NCBI RefSeq assembly: GCF_001429545.1
Contig: NZ_LMSP01000046.1
Coordinates: forward strand, 55,649 to 119,648
DNA: 64,000 bases
Direction: 5' to 3'
From: Paenibacillus sp. Soil787
GTDB lineage: Bacteria > Bacillota > Bacilli > Paenibacillales > NBRC-103111
Shown here: in pieces, positions 52,227 to 61,290 of the stretch
Layout of the letters: each line of letters starts with the position of its first letter
How positions within the stretch are numbered: position 1 is the first letter of the stretch
The notes under the pieces: generated by a model
What the model saw: the letters and a program-made list of their open reading frames with translations, nothing else
Databases searched by the model: none
What the model was told of the DNA's origin: nothing
Program-made: the position numbers and the translations under genes

Positions 52227-53972
52227 ATGAGAATCAACACTAGAGTCATTTATGTCACTTTTGCTATTGTTATTTTATTACTAGTAACGAACAACACCTC
52301 TTATTATTGGTTCACAAAATCTCTCTTAACGCAAGCGTTATCAGAACGCATGGAATCGACTGCGAGTCAAATTCGCACATCCATTGAGCAATCAGAAGAA
52401 GGTTCATTTTTTGTAGAAGATTTGATTGGTGAGAATCTTCGTTCAGTCGCTCTTTTCGCCAAGAGTCAGCTGGATCCGGATATTGATAAGGTTACGAATG
52501 AACAATTAATTGAGCTTGCCAGGCAAGCAGGTGTCGATGGTTTCTCGCTGATGAAGCGAAATGGCGATGATATTATGGTAGGTAAGTCATCAGAGCCCAA
52601 GGAGCTTCAGATTACAAGTACAAAAGCTTTCGGTTATTGGTTTACGGCGTTTAGCCAGCTTCTGGATAACCATCAAGTTACGATTGCTGAGGGGCAAAAG
52701 CTGCCTAATTTCTGGTCAGGTATCTATGAAGTACCAGCTTCAGGTTCGAGTAATGTAAGTAAGTTTGGGTACTTTTATGATGGAAGCACGAATTATTTGA
52801 TCTGTGTGTTTGTCAATGCGGATAAAATTCAGAAATTCAAGCAAATCGTAGGCGCGGATACAATCGTGAAGAAAACGCTCGCTTCGAATCCAGATATTAT
52901 GGAAATATCAGGACTGAACGGGGTAACTTTTGGTACCAAGCCGATTGAGTATAAAGACAGTAATGGGGTTTCCTTCATATCAGTTTATGACCGCCCGGTT
53001 TTATTTGGTACATATAACATAACGAGTTCGAAGGATTTGGATAATTACAAGGAGTCCATACAGGAAAATAAACCAGTTAGCGTTGTGGAAAATTGGAATG
53101 GGAAGCCAATATTGAAAACGTTCATGTATGTTCCTGTTAAGAAAAAAATGAGCGTAGTTCAAAGGGAAGTTCCTTATGTGATTACCATCGTCTCGGATTA
53201 TCAAACGATTCAACGCACTTTAAACAAGCAGCTCGTTCAGCTTACACTTCTCATTGTTTTGTTTACTATTTTTAGCTGTGTGTTTATTTATTTTGTATTT
53301 CGATTTATTACGAAAAGCCGAGAAACAGCTGTCCAGTCCACACAAGAAATGTACATTCAAAACGTCGATCTTATGTTTGCTACGATACGTAGTCAACGGC
53401 ATGACTTTTTAAACCATGTACAAACCATGTATGCTCTGCTGTCTAAGGGGAAAAAAGAAGACCAAATGAAATACATGAAGGAACTAATTGAAGAAATCAA
53501 CGAAGTGAACGATATCATTCGAATCGGGCATCCGGCTATTGCAGCTCTTATCCAAGCCAAGATAGCGCTTGCCATGAGAACCAAAATCGATTTCAATTAC
53601 CATTTTACCGGTCTAGAAGGCTTGTCATTAGGTGTAAAATCCGTTGATATCGTGAAAATTATTGGGAACTTGATTGATAATGCGTTTGATGAGGTCAATA
53701 AATTCCCGCCAGATGAACGTGAAGTCATGGTTAACGGATGGTCGGAGTCGAGCCATGTAACCATATCCGTAACCAACCCGGTACATCCTGATTTCCAACT
53801 TGATGATTATAACAAAATGTTCACGATTGGCTACAGCACCAAAGGTGACGGCGAGCACCAGGGTCTTGGTCTATCCGTTGTGAAGGAACGTATCGAGTAT
53901 TACAAAGGCACCATCGAAGTGTCAGTAGCAGACGGCTGCATCTGTTTCCAAATATCAGTTCCAATGCAATAA
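52227..53972 (+). CDS. sensor histidine kinase (SpoOB/DcuS-type)
   Basis: A 581-residue membrane kinase. TM1 (residues ~8-26) and TM2 (~337-360) enclose a ~310-residue extracytoplasmic sensor domain. There is no HAMP. H392 in SQRHDFLNHVQTM is the phospho-acceptor of a SpoOB-type helical domain, followed by a GHKL ATPase: N-box NLIDNAFDEV, and GEHQGLGLSVVKER as the G box. The architecture matches citrate/DcuS or AgrC-like kinases. No response regulator is adjacent; the nearest is 61291-61941. Ribosome binding site weak (AGAAAGTG). Its stop abuts the MocR stop. Confidence 0.88.
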   Translation: MRINTRVIYVTFAIVILLLVTNNTSYYWFTKSLLTQALSERMESTASQIRTSIEQSEEGSFFVEDLIGENLRSVALFAKSQLDPDIDKVTNEQLIELARQAGVDGFSLMKRNGDDIMVGKSSEPKELQITSTKAFGYWFTAFSQLLDNHQVTIAEGQKLPNFWSGIYEVPASGSSNVSKFGYFYDGSTNYLICVFVNADKIQKFKQIVGADTIVKKTLASNPDIMEISGLNGVTFGTKPIEYKDSNGVSFISVYDRPVLFGTYNITSSKDLDNYKESIQENKPVSVVENWNGKPILKTFMYVPVKKKMSVVQREVPYVITIVSDYQTIQRTLNKQLVQLTLLIVLFTIFSCVFIYFVFRFITKSRETAVQSTQEMYIQNVDLMFATIRSQRHDFLNHVQTMYALLSKGKKEDQMKYMKELIEEINEVNDIIRIGHPAIAALIQAKIALAMRTKIDFNYHFTGLEGLSLGVKSVDIVKIIGNLIDNAFDEVNKFPPDEREVMVNGWSESSHVTISVTNPVHPDFQLDDYNKMFTIGYSTKGDGEHQGLGLSVVKERIEYYKGTIEVSVADGCICFQISVPMQ

Positions 53973-55373
53973 TCATCGTATCCAAGCTTCTTTTAATAAT
54001 GGAATCCCGCGCTCCATATTCTTGATTGTTACCCCGCCAAAGCCCAAGTAAATCTTGGGCTTTTTGTTATTGGGTACTTGCTCCGGCTGTTGTGAACTAT
54101 ATACACGAACCCCTTTAGCAAGGGCAAGGTCTTTTAGTTTTTCTGCTGAACATGTACGATTGACCGTTAATTCAATGTGTAGTCCTGCTCCCCCGCCTTC
54201 AATTTGGACAAGAGAGCCTAAATGAGTTTGTATGAGCTGAAGTATTCTTTCATGCTTTTTCCGATACGTATTACGCATACGCCTGATATGACGATACCAA
54301 TGTCCACGTTCCATGAACAAAGCCATGGCGAGCTGATCCATACGTGATGGGCTCGAGAGCGTGCGTTCGATTGATTGAAGTTTAGGCAAAAGTTGATGTG
54401 GCAGCACCATATAATTCATCCGTAATGCAGGTGTGAAAGCTTTGGAAAATGTTCCGATATAAATGACCACACCATGCTGATCAAGGCCTTGAAGCGAAGC
54501 GATGGTTTTGCCGGCATGACGGAATTCCCCATCATAATCATCTTCAATAATATGGCTTTGATTATGATAGGCCCAGTGAATCAGCTCCTGCCTAATCGCA
54601 TAGGATAGAGGGTGTCCAGAAGGCCGGTGGGAAGGAGTAACGTATACTGCGTCTATATTTGCGGAAACGATCTCAGCAATGGAAAGTTCATTTTCATTTA
54701 GCGGAAAAGGGACGACCGTGTACCCATTCTGTGTAAAAATATCACCGACCTGAGCAATGGCATTCTTTTCAAAAGCGATTCGTGCGGATTGCCCGATCAG
54801 CTTCGAGAGGAGATGCAGGCTGTTAGACATTCCCGTTCCAATAAGGATTTGCTCCGGGGAGCAGGAAACACCTCTGGATTGCTGTAAATAATGGGCAATT
54901 TGGAGTCGAAGCGCATATTCGCCTTTGTTGTCGCCATATTGGTGAATGCAACCGCTGTTGTAGTTAAAGGATTCGTTTAAGCATGCTTTCCATGCTTGAA
55001 GCGGGAAAGACTCGCTGTCGATTTCTAATAGGCTAAAATCAACAGGAGCTTCGTGTTGAGATTGCAGACTTTCCTCGATGGTGTTCTGAGATAGATTGAG
55101 TGCTTGTTTGTTTGTGATCGGTGGAAGCAATAAGGGAGCGACCACATAAAGGCCGGAACGCGGCTTACTAATCACATAACCTTCTTCAATAAGCATTTGA
55201 TAGGCAGTTTCAATTGTATTTTTACTAAAATGTATCTGTTGGCTGAGCGTGCGGATGGAAGGTAGTTTCGTACCGTTTGGGATAGTACCGCGCTGGATAA
55301 GACCTCGGATATGTCGATATAACTGTATATAAAGCGGACCCTGTTCATCACTTGTAAGCAAAATATCGAACAT
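53973..55373 (-). CDS. MocR-type GntR/aminotransferase fusion regulator
   Basis: A 466-residue PLP-dependent regulator. The N-terminal GntR winged helix is KLPSIRTLSQQIHFSKNTIE (residues ~40-60), joined by a linker to a fold-type I aminotransferase domain with DDYDGEFRH near 280 and the PLP Lys in GTFSKAFTP. MocR proteins sense PLP or amino compounds. It is divergent from a RidA gene, its most likely target. The ATG at 55373 has GAGGTC ahead; an in-frame TTG lies at 55385. Confidence 0.9.
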   Translation of the reverse strand: MFDILLTSDEQGPLYIQLYRHIRGLIQRGTIPNGTKLPSIRTLSQQIHFSKNTIETAYQMLIEEGYVISKPRSGLYVVAPLLLPPITNKQALNLSQNTIEESLQSQHEAPVDFSLLEIDSESFPLQAWKACLNESFNYNSGCIHQYGDNKGEYALRLQIAHYLQQSRGVSCSPEQILIGTGMSNSLHLLSKLIGQSARIAFEKNAIAQVGDIFTQNGYTVVPFPLNENELSIAEIVSANIDAVYVTPSHRPSGHPLSYAIRQELIHWAYHNQSHIIEDDYDGEFRHAGKTIASLQGLDQHGVVIYIGTFSKAFTPALRMNYMVLPHQLLPKLQSIERTLSSPSRMDQLAMALFMERGHWYRHIRRMRNTYRKKHERILQLIQTHLGSLVQIEGGGAGLHIELTVNRTCSAEKLKDLALAKGVRVYSSQQPEQVPNNKKPKIYLGFGGVTIKNMERGIPLLKEAWIR

Positions 55374-55488
55374 GGAAGACCTCAAATCTGACCCCTATTA
55401 TTTATAGGAAACTGAACCTAATCGCAGGGTCAATAATAGTATAGACTTTAGGATAAGCAATGATCAATATAGTCAGAGGTGAAGCATA

Positions 55489-55971
55489 GTGACAGAATCG
55501 ATTGAGACGAAGTTAAACCAATTAGGTATTGTGCTGCCTGAGAGCAGCGGCCCTGCTGCAAATTATGTTAATTATGTTGTTACCGGTCAATTGTTGTTTA
55601 TTTCAGGAAAAGGGCCAACTGGGAAGCCGAAAGGGAAGCTTGGGTTGGATTACAGAACAGAAGAAGGCTATCAATTGGCACGGTTGGCAGGTCTTGAAGT
55701 GCTTGCTGCCGCCAAACATGCACTTGGCAGCTTGGATAGGATTGCGCAAGTCGTAAAGGTACAAGGCTTCGTTAATGCAGATCCTAATTTTGACGAACAT
55801 CATTTGGTTTTAAATGGGTTCTCTGATCTTATGCAGGAGGTATTCGGCGAAAAGGGGGCTCATGCTCGTTCGGTTCTAGGAGCAAGTTCATTACGAGATA
55901 ATCTGCCTCTTGTCGTTGATACGATATTTGAGATTGCCTTTCAGCGCGAAGAAATGGGGGATCTGGCATGA
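55489..55971 (+). CDS. RidA/YjgF/UK114 family protein
   Basis: A 160-residue RidA-superfamily member. Typical blocks are GQLLFISGKGPT, the conserved RLAGLEVLAAAKHALGSLD, VKVQGFVNADPNFDEH, and the final segment with ARSVLGASSLRDNLPLVVD. The arginine of ARSVLGAS corresponds to the family's substrate-binding Arg. Archetypal RidA hydrolyses reactive enamines or imines made by PLP enzymes, which fits a MocR regulator next door. GTG start with AGAGGTGAAG. Its stop overlaps the start of a broken downstream frame. Confidence 0.88.
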   Translation: MTESIETKLNQLGIVLPESSGPAANYVNYVVTGQLLFISGKGPTGKPKGKLGLDYRTEEGYQLARLAGLEVLAAAKHALGSLDRIAQVVKVQGFVNADPNFDEHHLVLNGFSDLMQEVFGEKGAHARSVLGASSLRDNLPLVVDTIFEIAFQREEMGDLA

Positions 55972-56147
55972 ATGCCGAAGTAGTCGCAGCAATCAAACGA
56001 GCTATCCCCTTAGAGGCACAGAAAAACAAAAAAATGAGGTGGCAAGTATACTTGCCTTCTCATTTTTTTATTTTTCTGCCGAGACAAGGGAAATCACCCG
56101 ACCGCTGGTTAGCGGAACGTCGATGCGTTATTTTGGGAAATCAGTGA
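55968..56147 (+). pseudogene. truncated gene start fused to a terminator
   Basis: An ATG overlaps the RidA stop (ATGA) and opens a 59-codon frame. The first ~18 residues (MNAEVVAAIKRAIPLEA) look like a real protein N-terminus, but the frame then runs straight through a terminator hairpin (56033-56070) and into a GGAAC repeat arm. It is best read as the remnant of an operon partner of RidA lost by deletion or repeat insertion. Confidence 0.5.
56033..56071 (+). terminator. rho-independent terminator after RidA
   Basis: AATGAG-gt-GGCAAGTATACTTGCC-tt-CTCATT followed by a run of T residues. The inner 16 bases form a perfect palindrome. Confidence 0.85.
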
Positions 56148-56287
56148 TAAAAATCGAATAGGAGGAACGTGGATGCGTTATTTCAGCAATAGGAGTGATT
56201 CTAAGGTGAAATTTGCGAAATAGCGCATTGTCGTTCCTCTTCTGCATAATTTTGGGCGTTTTTCGTGTAAATAGCGCATCGACGTTC
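56114..56287. repeat. four-arm GGAAC repeat element, locus 3
   Basis: Direct arms GGAACGTCGATGCGTTATTT (56114) and GGAACGTGGATGCGTTATTT (about 56164), then inverted arms AAATAGCGCATTGTCGTTCC (about 56218-56237) and AAATAGCGCATCGACGTTCC (56268-56287). Same order and spacing as at 11316, 37883 and 60429. Bases 56288-56492 hold no feature I can name. Confidence 0.85.
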
Positions 56288-56492
56288 CTCAGCAATTTCT
56301 GGTCACATAGCATAGTCCTATACAGCAAAGGGGAGAGAGGAATAACATCCGAAAATGACTTTTGGGATAGTCTACTTTCTTTTTCCATAAAATTATCTCA
56401 TTTAGTTTTCAAAAACTTATAAACGGGGTAAGGATAACTAACGAATGTTATGAATCGTGATTCTTAAATTAATCGCAAAGGGGGAGCATAGA

Positions 56493-56978
56493 ATGAACAT
56501 GTCAAAATACCGCTACAAGGAAGAGTTCAAGAAAAGCTTCATTCATTTGTTTCCTCTGTTTGCACTATTTGCTTTCATTTCTCCAGAAAAAAGCATGATG
56601 TCGATGGAAGAAATCCAATCGGGTCCAGCTTACGTGGCAGGAACGGTCATACAAGTAAAAACCAATGATACGGAAACGGTTTTATTGGTCTCCGTTCCTG
56701 AGAACTTGGAAATTCCGAGCCAACTGCTGCAGCATTCTGAATTATTGGATGAGAATAATCCGATTCAATTGAGCCATCCTGTTATTTTTCCAAAAAATCG
56801 GGGGAAAGAAGTCGAGATCCTTTTCCAATCGACAATGAAGAAGGAATTGATCGACTTCTTAGGTGTTCCTGCTGTTGGCGAGATGGTGCAAAGCTTAGCT
56901 GAGCCCGACGCTCAAGGAGCTTATCATGCGCAGTTTCTACTCAATGCTAACGGGGATTACATTGTTGCAACGCATTAA
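56493..56978 (+). CDS. membrane-anchored or exported protein, unknown
   Basis: A 161-residue protein with one hydrophobic segment near the N-terminus (FIHLFPLFALFAFI, residues ~16-29) after a Lys/Arg-rich start, so it is probably anchored with the bulk outside. The rest is soluble, with a beta-rich pattern (VAGTVIQVKTNDTETVLLVS, PVIFPKNRGKEVEILF). No family recognised. The ATG at 56493 has GGGGGAG ahead. Its stop overlaps the convergent gene by four bases. Confidence 0.7.
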   Translation: MNMSKYRYKEEFKKSFIHLFPLFALFAFISPEKSMMSMEEIQSGPAYVAGTVIQVKTNDTETVLLVSVPENLEIPSQLLQHSELLDENNPIQLSHPVIFPKNRGKEVEILFQSTMKKELIDFLGVPAVGEMVQSLAEPDAQGAYHAQFLLNANGDYIVATH

Positions 56979-57499
56979 AACAAAGCGCTATGGCTCAAGA
57001 TTTGCGGAAGTACATAAGTCCAAAAAGGGATGATTAGACTCGAAACCAGAAGTATAGAGCGGAAGACAGTCTCGCTCACTGAACCTGTGTCGATGGCAAT
57101 CCATTTTGGGAGTAGACGAATCTTGAAGGGAATTGGCCAGAAGAGCTGAACCCCTCTATCATTGAATAAATCGATAAACGAGTGCGACGCGTAAGAGAGG
57201 ATGAATACCCAGAAATATAAAGGAGATAAGGGCATTGCAATGACGACTAAGAGAAGCATGAAAAGCAGGGAATGGGTAACCGTTCTATGCTTAACTTTCA
57301 GCAGCCGCAGCAGAGCAGATAAAGGGAAGAGAACCTTTGCCATGGTTGAACCTGGCTTATCGACATCCGCTAGCGTACCTGCCAAACATCCAAGTAATAG
57401 AGCCCCGGCGGCATCCCAGGTGAAGAAGCTAATATCTTGATACGTGAGAACGATTTCCGCGGAAATGAATCCGGCAATACTGTGTGTTTTTTGTAACAT
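56975..57499 (-). CDS. YdjM/DUF457-type metal-dependent membrane hydrolase
   Basis: A 174-residue membrane protein with the YdjM family's conserved His and Asp: KTHSIAGF at the start, LAGTLADVDKPGS, KHRTVTHSLLF, and SHSFIDLFNDRGVQLFWP, spread among four hydrophobic segments. Family members are predicted membrane metal-dependent hydrolases; in E. coli YdjM is DNA-damage inducible, but no LexA box is obvious here. ATG at 57499 with AGGTG; a GTG at 57508 with AAGGA is an equal alternative. Confidence 0.85.
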   Translation of the reverse strand: MLQKTHSIAGFISAEIVLTYQDISFFTWDAAGALLLGCLAGTLADVDKPGSTMAKVLFPLSALLRLLKVKHRTVTHSLLFMLLLVVIAMPLSPLYFWVFILSYASHSFIDLFNDRGVQLFWPIPFKIRLLPKWIAIDTGSVSETVFRSILLVSSLIIPFWTYVLPQILSHSALF

Positions 57500-57728
57500 C
57501 TTATGCACCTATCCTTACGTGATTTAACGATAACTGTATACTATTCGCATGCGATTCTTAAATTGAGGGGAAGCCGAAAAAAAAGTTATTCCATGTCGTA
57601 TTCTACCTATAAGATTGTCTGAATCCACCTTCATATTGCGCCATATGATGCACTACAATAGGACGTATGGATGCTTACTTGATGAATAGGACACAGACAG
57701 TATTGATAAAAGTAGGAGGCGTTTTTGA

Positions 57729-60401
57729 ATGACGACACTCAATATTTCTAGCTTAACATGCGAATACCGCGTCAACCCGATTGGACTGGATACGACCCTG
57801 CCTCGCTTTACTTGGCAACTAGCTTCGGACATCAATCATACCCTGCAATCAGCCTATCAGATCAAGGTTAGTATGGATGAAAATTCTTTTGAACCGAGTC
57901 GTTTGGTTTGGGATTCCGGCTACGTACAATCGGAACAATCGGTGCTTGTTGTTTATGAGGGGCAAGAGCTGCTGCCGCTAAAGCGTTATTTTTATCGTGT
58001 TAAAGTATGGGATCAGTCTGGCTTGTCATCGCCTTGGAGTGAAATAGCTTTCTGGGAAATGGGACAGCTTAGTCCAGATGACTGGTCAGCCAAGTGGATT
58101 ACACCTGATGCAACCTCCGTTGATCCTGACGCAGAAGAGGCTTTCTATTTGAGGAAGACATTCGCAGCACGTAAGGGAATTCGTAAAGCGATTATTTATG
58201 CAACGAGTCTAGGCATTTATGAGCTTGAACTTAACGGAGTTCGTGTGGGAGATTGGGAGTTCACACCTGGCTGGACCAGTTACCGTCATCGACTGCAGGT
58301 TCAGACGTATGAGGTAACGAGCCTTCTGCAGCATGGTGACAACCATACTATTGGCGCAGTGCTGGCAAACGGTTGGTACAAAGGCAATTTGGCTTGGAAG
58401 AATCAACGAAATATATTTGGGGATGTTAGAGCTCTTCTCCTCCAATTACATATCGAATACATAGACGGAACTTCGGAAATGACCGTTAGTGATGATTCCT
58501 GGCGTGCTTCATTAGGGCCGGTTCGGATGTCTGAGCTGTACCATGGCGAAACCTACGATGCTAACTTGGAGCTTAGCGGATGGAGCCTTTCGACGTATCA
58601 GGACGATAATTGGTACCCTGTAACGGTTCTTGATCATTCCAAAGACATCCTAGTCATGCAAGAGAATGAGCCAACCCGCATTACCCAGCATTTGAAGCCG
58701 ATAACCGTTATTGAAACACCTTCTGGTGAAACCGTTCTTGATTTTGGTCAAAATATGGTCGGAAAAGTGCACATGAGATTGGAGCTGCCGATCGGAACTC
58801 GTCTTCACCTGCTGCATGCAGAGGTGCTGGATCAAGAAGGGAACTTCTATATTGGGAACTTGCGTAACGCGAAGCAGACGGTTACTTATGTATGCAAAGG
58901 TGGCGAAGAACAATATGAACCCCATTTCTCGTTCCAAGGCTTTCGATATGTCAAAGTAGTAGGCTGGCCCAAGGAAATAACATTCGATGCAGAGCGCTTC
59001 ACAGGGCATGTCATTCATACGGATATGGCAGCTAGCGGTACTTTTGAGTGTTCCCATCCGTTACTGAATAAGCTTCAGCAAAATATTGTGTGGGGACAAA
59101 GAGGGAACTTCCTGGATGTACCGACGGATTGCCCGCAGCGGGATGAGCGACTGGGTTGGACAGGAGATGCGCAAGTATTTATTCGTACGGCAGCATTTAA
59201 TTATGATGTGGCTCTATTTTTCACCAAATGGCTGCGCGACTTAAAAGTGGATCAGCATGAGAATGGCGGCGTTCCTTTCGTCATTCCGGACGTACTTGGT
59301 CCAAATGACCACTCTTCCTCTGCATGGGGGGATGCAGCGGTCATATGCCCGTGGACGTTATATCAGGTATACAGCGATAAGCGTGGTCTGGAGGAGCAGT
59401 ATGAAAGCATGAAAGCGTGGATTACGTACATGCGAAGCCAAGGAGAGAAAGAGTATCTGTGGAATACAGGCTTTCATTTTGGTGATTGGCTAGGGCTGGA
59501 TGCCAAAGAAGGCAGCTACATAGGAGCGACCCCTAGAGACTTAATCGCGACATGCTTCTATGCCTATTCGACTTCACTTTTCGTGAAAGCTGCGGAAGTA
59601 CTGGAACGCAGCGAGGATGTGGCTACGTACAGTGAGCTTTATGAGCGCATTATTGAAGCTTTTACTCAAGAATTCCTTACACCAAGCGGACGTTTGGCCG
59701 CGCATACACAGACAGCACACGTGCTCCCGCTGATGTTTGGACTCGTGAAAGGAAGTACGCGTGATCGATTAGCGAAGACATTAGCCGAATATGTAGGCGA
59801 GCAGAAGAATCACCTGACGACCGGTTTCGTAGGTACGCCGTATCTGTGCCATGTATTATCCGAGAATGGCTACCATGATCTGGCTGTGCAGTTAGTTCAG
59901 CAGGAAGATTACCCGTCATGGCTGTACTCGATTCACAAGGGAGCAACCACCATCTGGGAGCACTGGGATGGCATCAAGCCGGATGGATCGTTCTGGAGTG
60001 ATGATATGAACTCCTATAACCATTATGCGTATGGATCCATCGGGGATTGGCTCTACCGCGTAGTGGCGGGTCTCGATTCCGATGATCATCAGCCTGGCTA
60101 CAAACGGATTCATTTCCGTCCGCGACCAGATTCCGGCCTAGAATACGCGAAAGCATCGCTCGATTCCAGCTACGGCAAGATACGCAGTGAGTGGAAGAAA
60201 GAGGCTGATGGCAGAGTAGTCTATGAACTCCAATTACCTCCGAATACGACAGGCCTTGCAACCTTGAGAGGGGCGACATTAGCAATGTCATCCGTTAATG
60301 GTCAAGCAGCGCAGTCAGCATCAGGAGTCCTATCAGCAGCGGAAATGGATGGAGAGCTGCGGTTAGAACTTGGATCGGGCACCTATATCATTATTTGTTG
60401 A
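57729..60401 (+). CDS. alpha-L-rhamnosidase (GH78)
   Basis: An 890-residue GH78 enzyme without a signal peptide, hence cytoplasmic, acting on imported rhamnosides. Beta-sandwich modules fill the first ~400 residues (LTCEYRVNPIGLDTTLPRF; WSAKWITPD; ELELNGVRVGDWEFTPGW). The (alpha/alpha)6 catalytic barrel has VPTDCPQRDERLGWTGDA with E473, the candidate general acid, and a second acidic residue in GATTIWEHWDG. The C-terminal beta domain begins near YKRIHFRPRPDSGLEYA. Start ATG with AGGAGG. No transporter or rhamnose genes adjoin it. Confidence 0.94.
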   Translation: MTTLNISSLTCEYRVNPIGLDTTLPRFTWQLASDINHTLQSAYQIKVSMDENSFEPSRLVWDSGYVQSEQSVLVVYEGQELLPLKRYFYRVKVWDQSGLSSPWSEIAFWEMGQLSPDDWSAKWITPDATSVDPDAEEAFYLRKTFAARKGIRKAIIYATSLGIYELELNGVRVGDWEFTPGWTSYRHRLQVQTYEVTSLLQHGDNHTIGAVLANGWYKGNLAWKNQRNIFGDVRALLLQLHIEYIDGTSEMTVSDDSWRASLGPVRMSELYHGETYDANLELSGWSLSTYQDDNWYPVTVLDHSKDILVMQENEPTRITQHLKPITVIETPSGETVLDFGQNMVGKVHMRLELPIGTRLHLLHAEVLDQEGNFYIGNLRNAKQTVTYVCKGGEEQYEPHFSFQGFRYVKVVGWPKEITFDAERFTGHVIHTDMAASGTFECSHPLLNKLQQNIVWGQRGNFLDVPTDCPQRDERLGWTGDAQVFIRTAAFNYDVALFFTKWLRDLKVDQHENGGVPFVIPDVLGPNDHSSSAWGDAAVICPWTLYQVYSDKRGLEEQYESMKAWITYMRSQGEKEYLWNTGFHFGDWLGLDAKEGSYIGATPRDLIATCFYAYSTSLFVKAAEVLERSEDVATYSELYERIIEAFTQEFLTPSGRLAAHTQTAHVLPLMFGLVKGSTRDRLAKTLAEYVGEQKNHLTTGFVGTPYLCHVLSENGYHDLAVQLVQQEDYPSWLYSIHKGATTIWEHWDGIKPDGSFWSDDMNSYNHYAYGSIGDWLYRVVAGLDSDDHQPGYKRIHFRPRPDSGLEYAKASLDSSYGKIRSEWKKEADGRVVYELQLPPNTTGLATLRGATLAMSSVNGQAAQSASGVLSAAEMDGELRLELGSGTYIIIC

Positions 60402-60428
60402 GAAATGGTAACCAGAATATGCTGAGGG

Positions 60429-60603
60429 GGAACGTCGATGCGTTATTTGGTTGAAAAACACCCAAACACATGAAGAAGAGGAACGACGATTCGTTATTTT
60501 GCTGTTTTTACCTTCGGATCGTTCATTTTGAACAATTAGCGCACTCACGTTCCTCTTAATCGATTTCTAGTGGATATTTCCCATTATAACGAATCGTCGT
60601 TCC
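60429..60603. repeat. four-arm GGAAC repeat element, locus 4
   Basis: Direct arms GGAACGTCGATGCGTTATTT (60429) and GGAACGACGATTCGTTATTT (about 60481), then inverted arms with AATTAGCGCACTCACGTTCC (60534-60553) and ATAACGAATCGTCGTTCC (ending 60603). It lies in the 3' untranslated part of the rhamnosidase transcript, ahead of the terminator at 60612. Confidence 0.85.
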
Positions 60604-60611
60604 GCTAATCT

Positions 60612-60648
60612 GAGGTCAGGCAGCTATTGCTTACGACCTCTTTTTTTT
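60612..60648 (+). terminator. rho-independent terminator of the rhamnosidase gene
   Basis: GAGGTC / GACCTC around a 17-base loop, followed by eight T residues; it is 210 bases after the stop codon, with the repeat element between. Confidence 0.75.
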
Positions 60649-60782
60649 GTTTTCTGTGCCCCAAAGTGATATTTTTTCTTTTATCATTTATGGGAAAGCT
60701 CCTCTACTTTTTTGATAACTTTTTGATCAGGAGGATATGAGTTATAATAGAGATATAGTTGAACAAGAAGGGGTACCTTACA

Positions 60783-61064
60783 ATGGCTGTTTTCAATGCA
60801 ATGGAAACGATAGTGATGAATTTGTTTGATGAGTTTCAAAAAAACTATGAAATGAAATGCGATTGCACTACTTGCAAAGAAGACGTGCTTGCTTTGGTTT
60901 TAAATAAAATCCCTCCGCGATATACCTCCAGTGAAAAAGGGCAGTTATTTGTGAAAGGTCTATATATCAATCCACAGCTGCAGTCCGATGTTATGCGAGA
61001 ATTAATAGAAGCGGCGAATATTGTGGAACATCATCAGCATCACCGAGAAGAATCCCAACCGTAG
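60783..61064 (+). CDS. ComFB family protein
   Basis: A 93-residue protein of the late competence ComFB family: AVFNAMETIVMNLFDEF at the start, then CDCTTC (C26, C28, C31), EDVLALVLNKIPPRY and KGQLFVKGL. In Bacillus subtilis comFB lies between comFA and comFC, though it is dispensable for DNA uptake; here it stands alone, as is usual in Paenibacillus. Cyanobacterial and some other ComFB proteins bind cyclic dinucleotides, so a signalling role is possible. ATG at 60783 with AAGGGG; TATAAT upstream at 60743-60748. Confidence 0.87.
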   Translation: MAVFNAMETIVMNLFDEFQKNYEMKCDCTTCKEDVLALVLNKIPPRYTSSEKGQLFVKGLYINPQLQSDVMRELIEAANIVEHHQHHREESQP

Positions 61065-61077
61065 AGAACTGCAATGA

Positions 61078-61118
61078 AAAGACTGGTCTCTTCATCACGA
61101 AGAGGCCAGTCTTTTTTT
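61078..61118 (+). terminator. rho-independent terminator of the ComFB gene
   Basis: AAAGACTGG-t-CTCTTC / GAAGAG-g-CCAGTC with seven T residues. Repeat copy C starts 16 bases later. Confidence 0.9.
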
Positions 61119-61134
61119 CGTAGATAAGACTTCC

Positions 61135-61269
61135 ATGCCGCGTTGCGGCACCACTGATGAATGAAAATTTTAATTTTCAGGGCAGAAAATATAAGTTTTA
61201 TACTATTGCTTCGCATCTACCTTGACAAACGCGCTCGTCCTTGAAGGACGACGGAGTCGTTTATCCTTG
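61135..61269 (+). repeat. dispersed multi-hairpin repeat, copy C
   Basis: Almost full-length match to copy A (224-360). Stems: GCCGC (61137)-GTT-GCGGC, GAAAATT/AATTTTC (61163-61178), CGTCCTT/AAGGACG (61236-61250), which overlaps CGAC/GTCG (61249-61259). It lies between the ComFB terminator and the 3' end of the response regulator gene. Confidence 0.8.
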
Positions 61270-61290
61270 ACCATTTATCACATCGACCAT

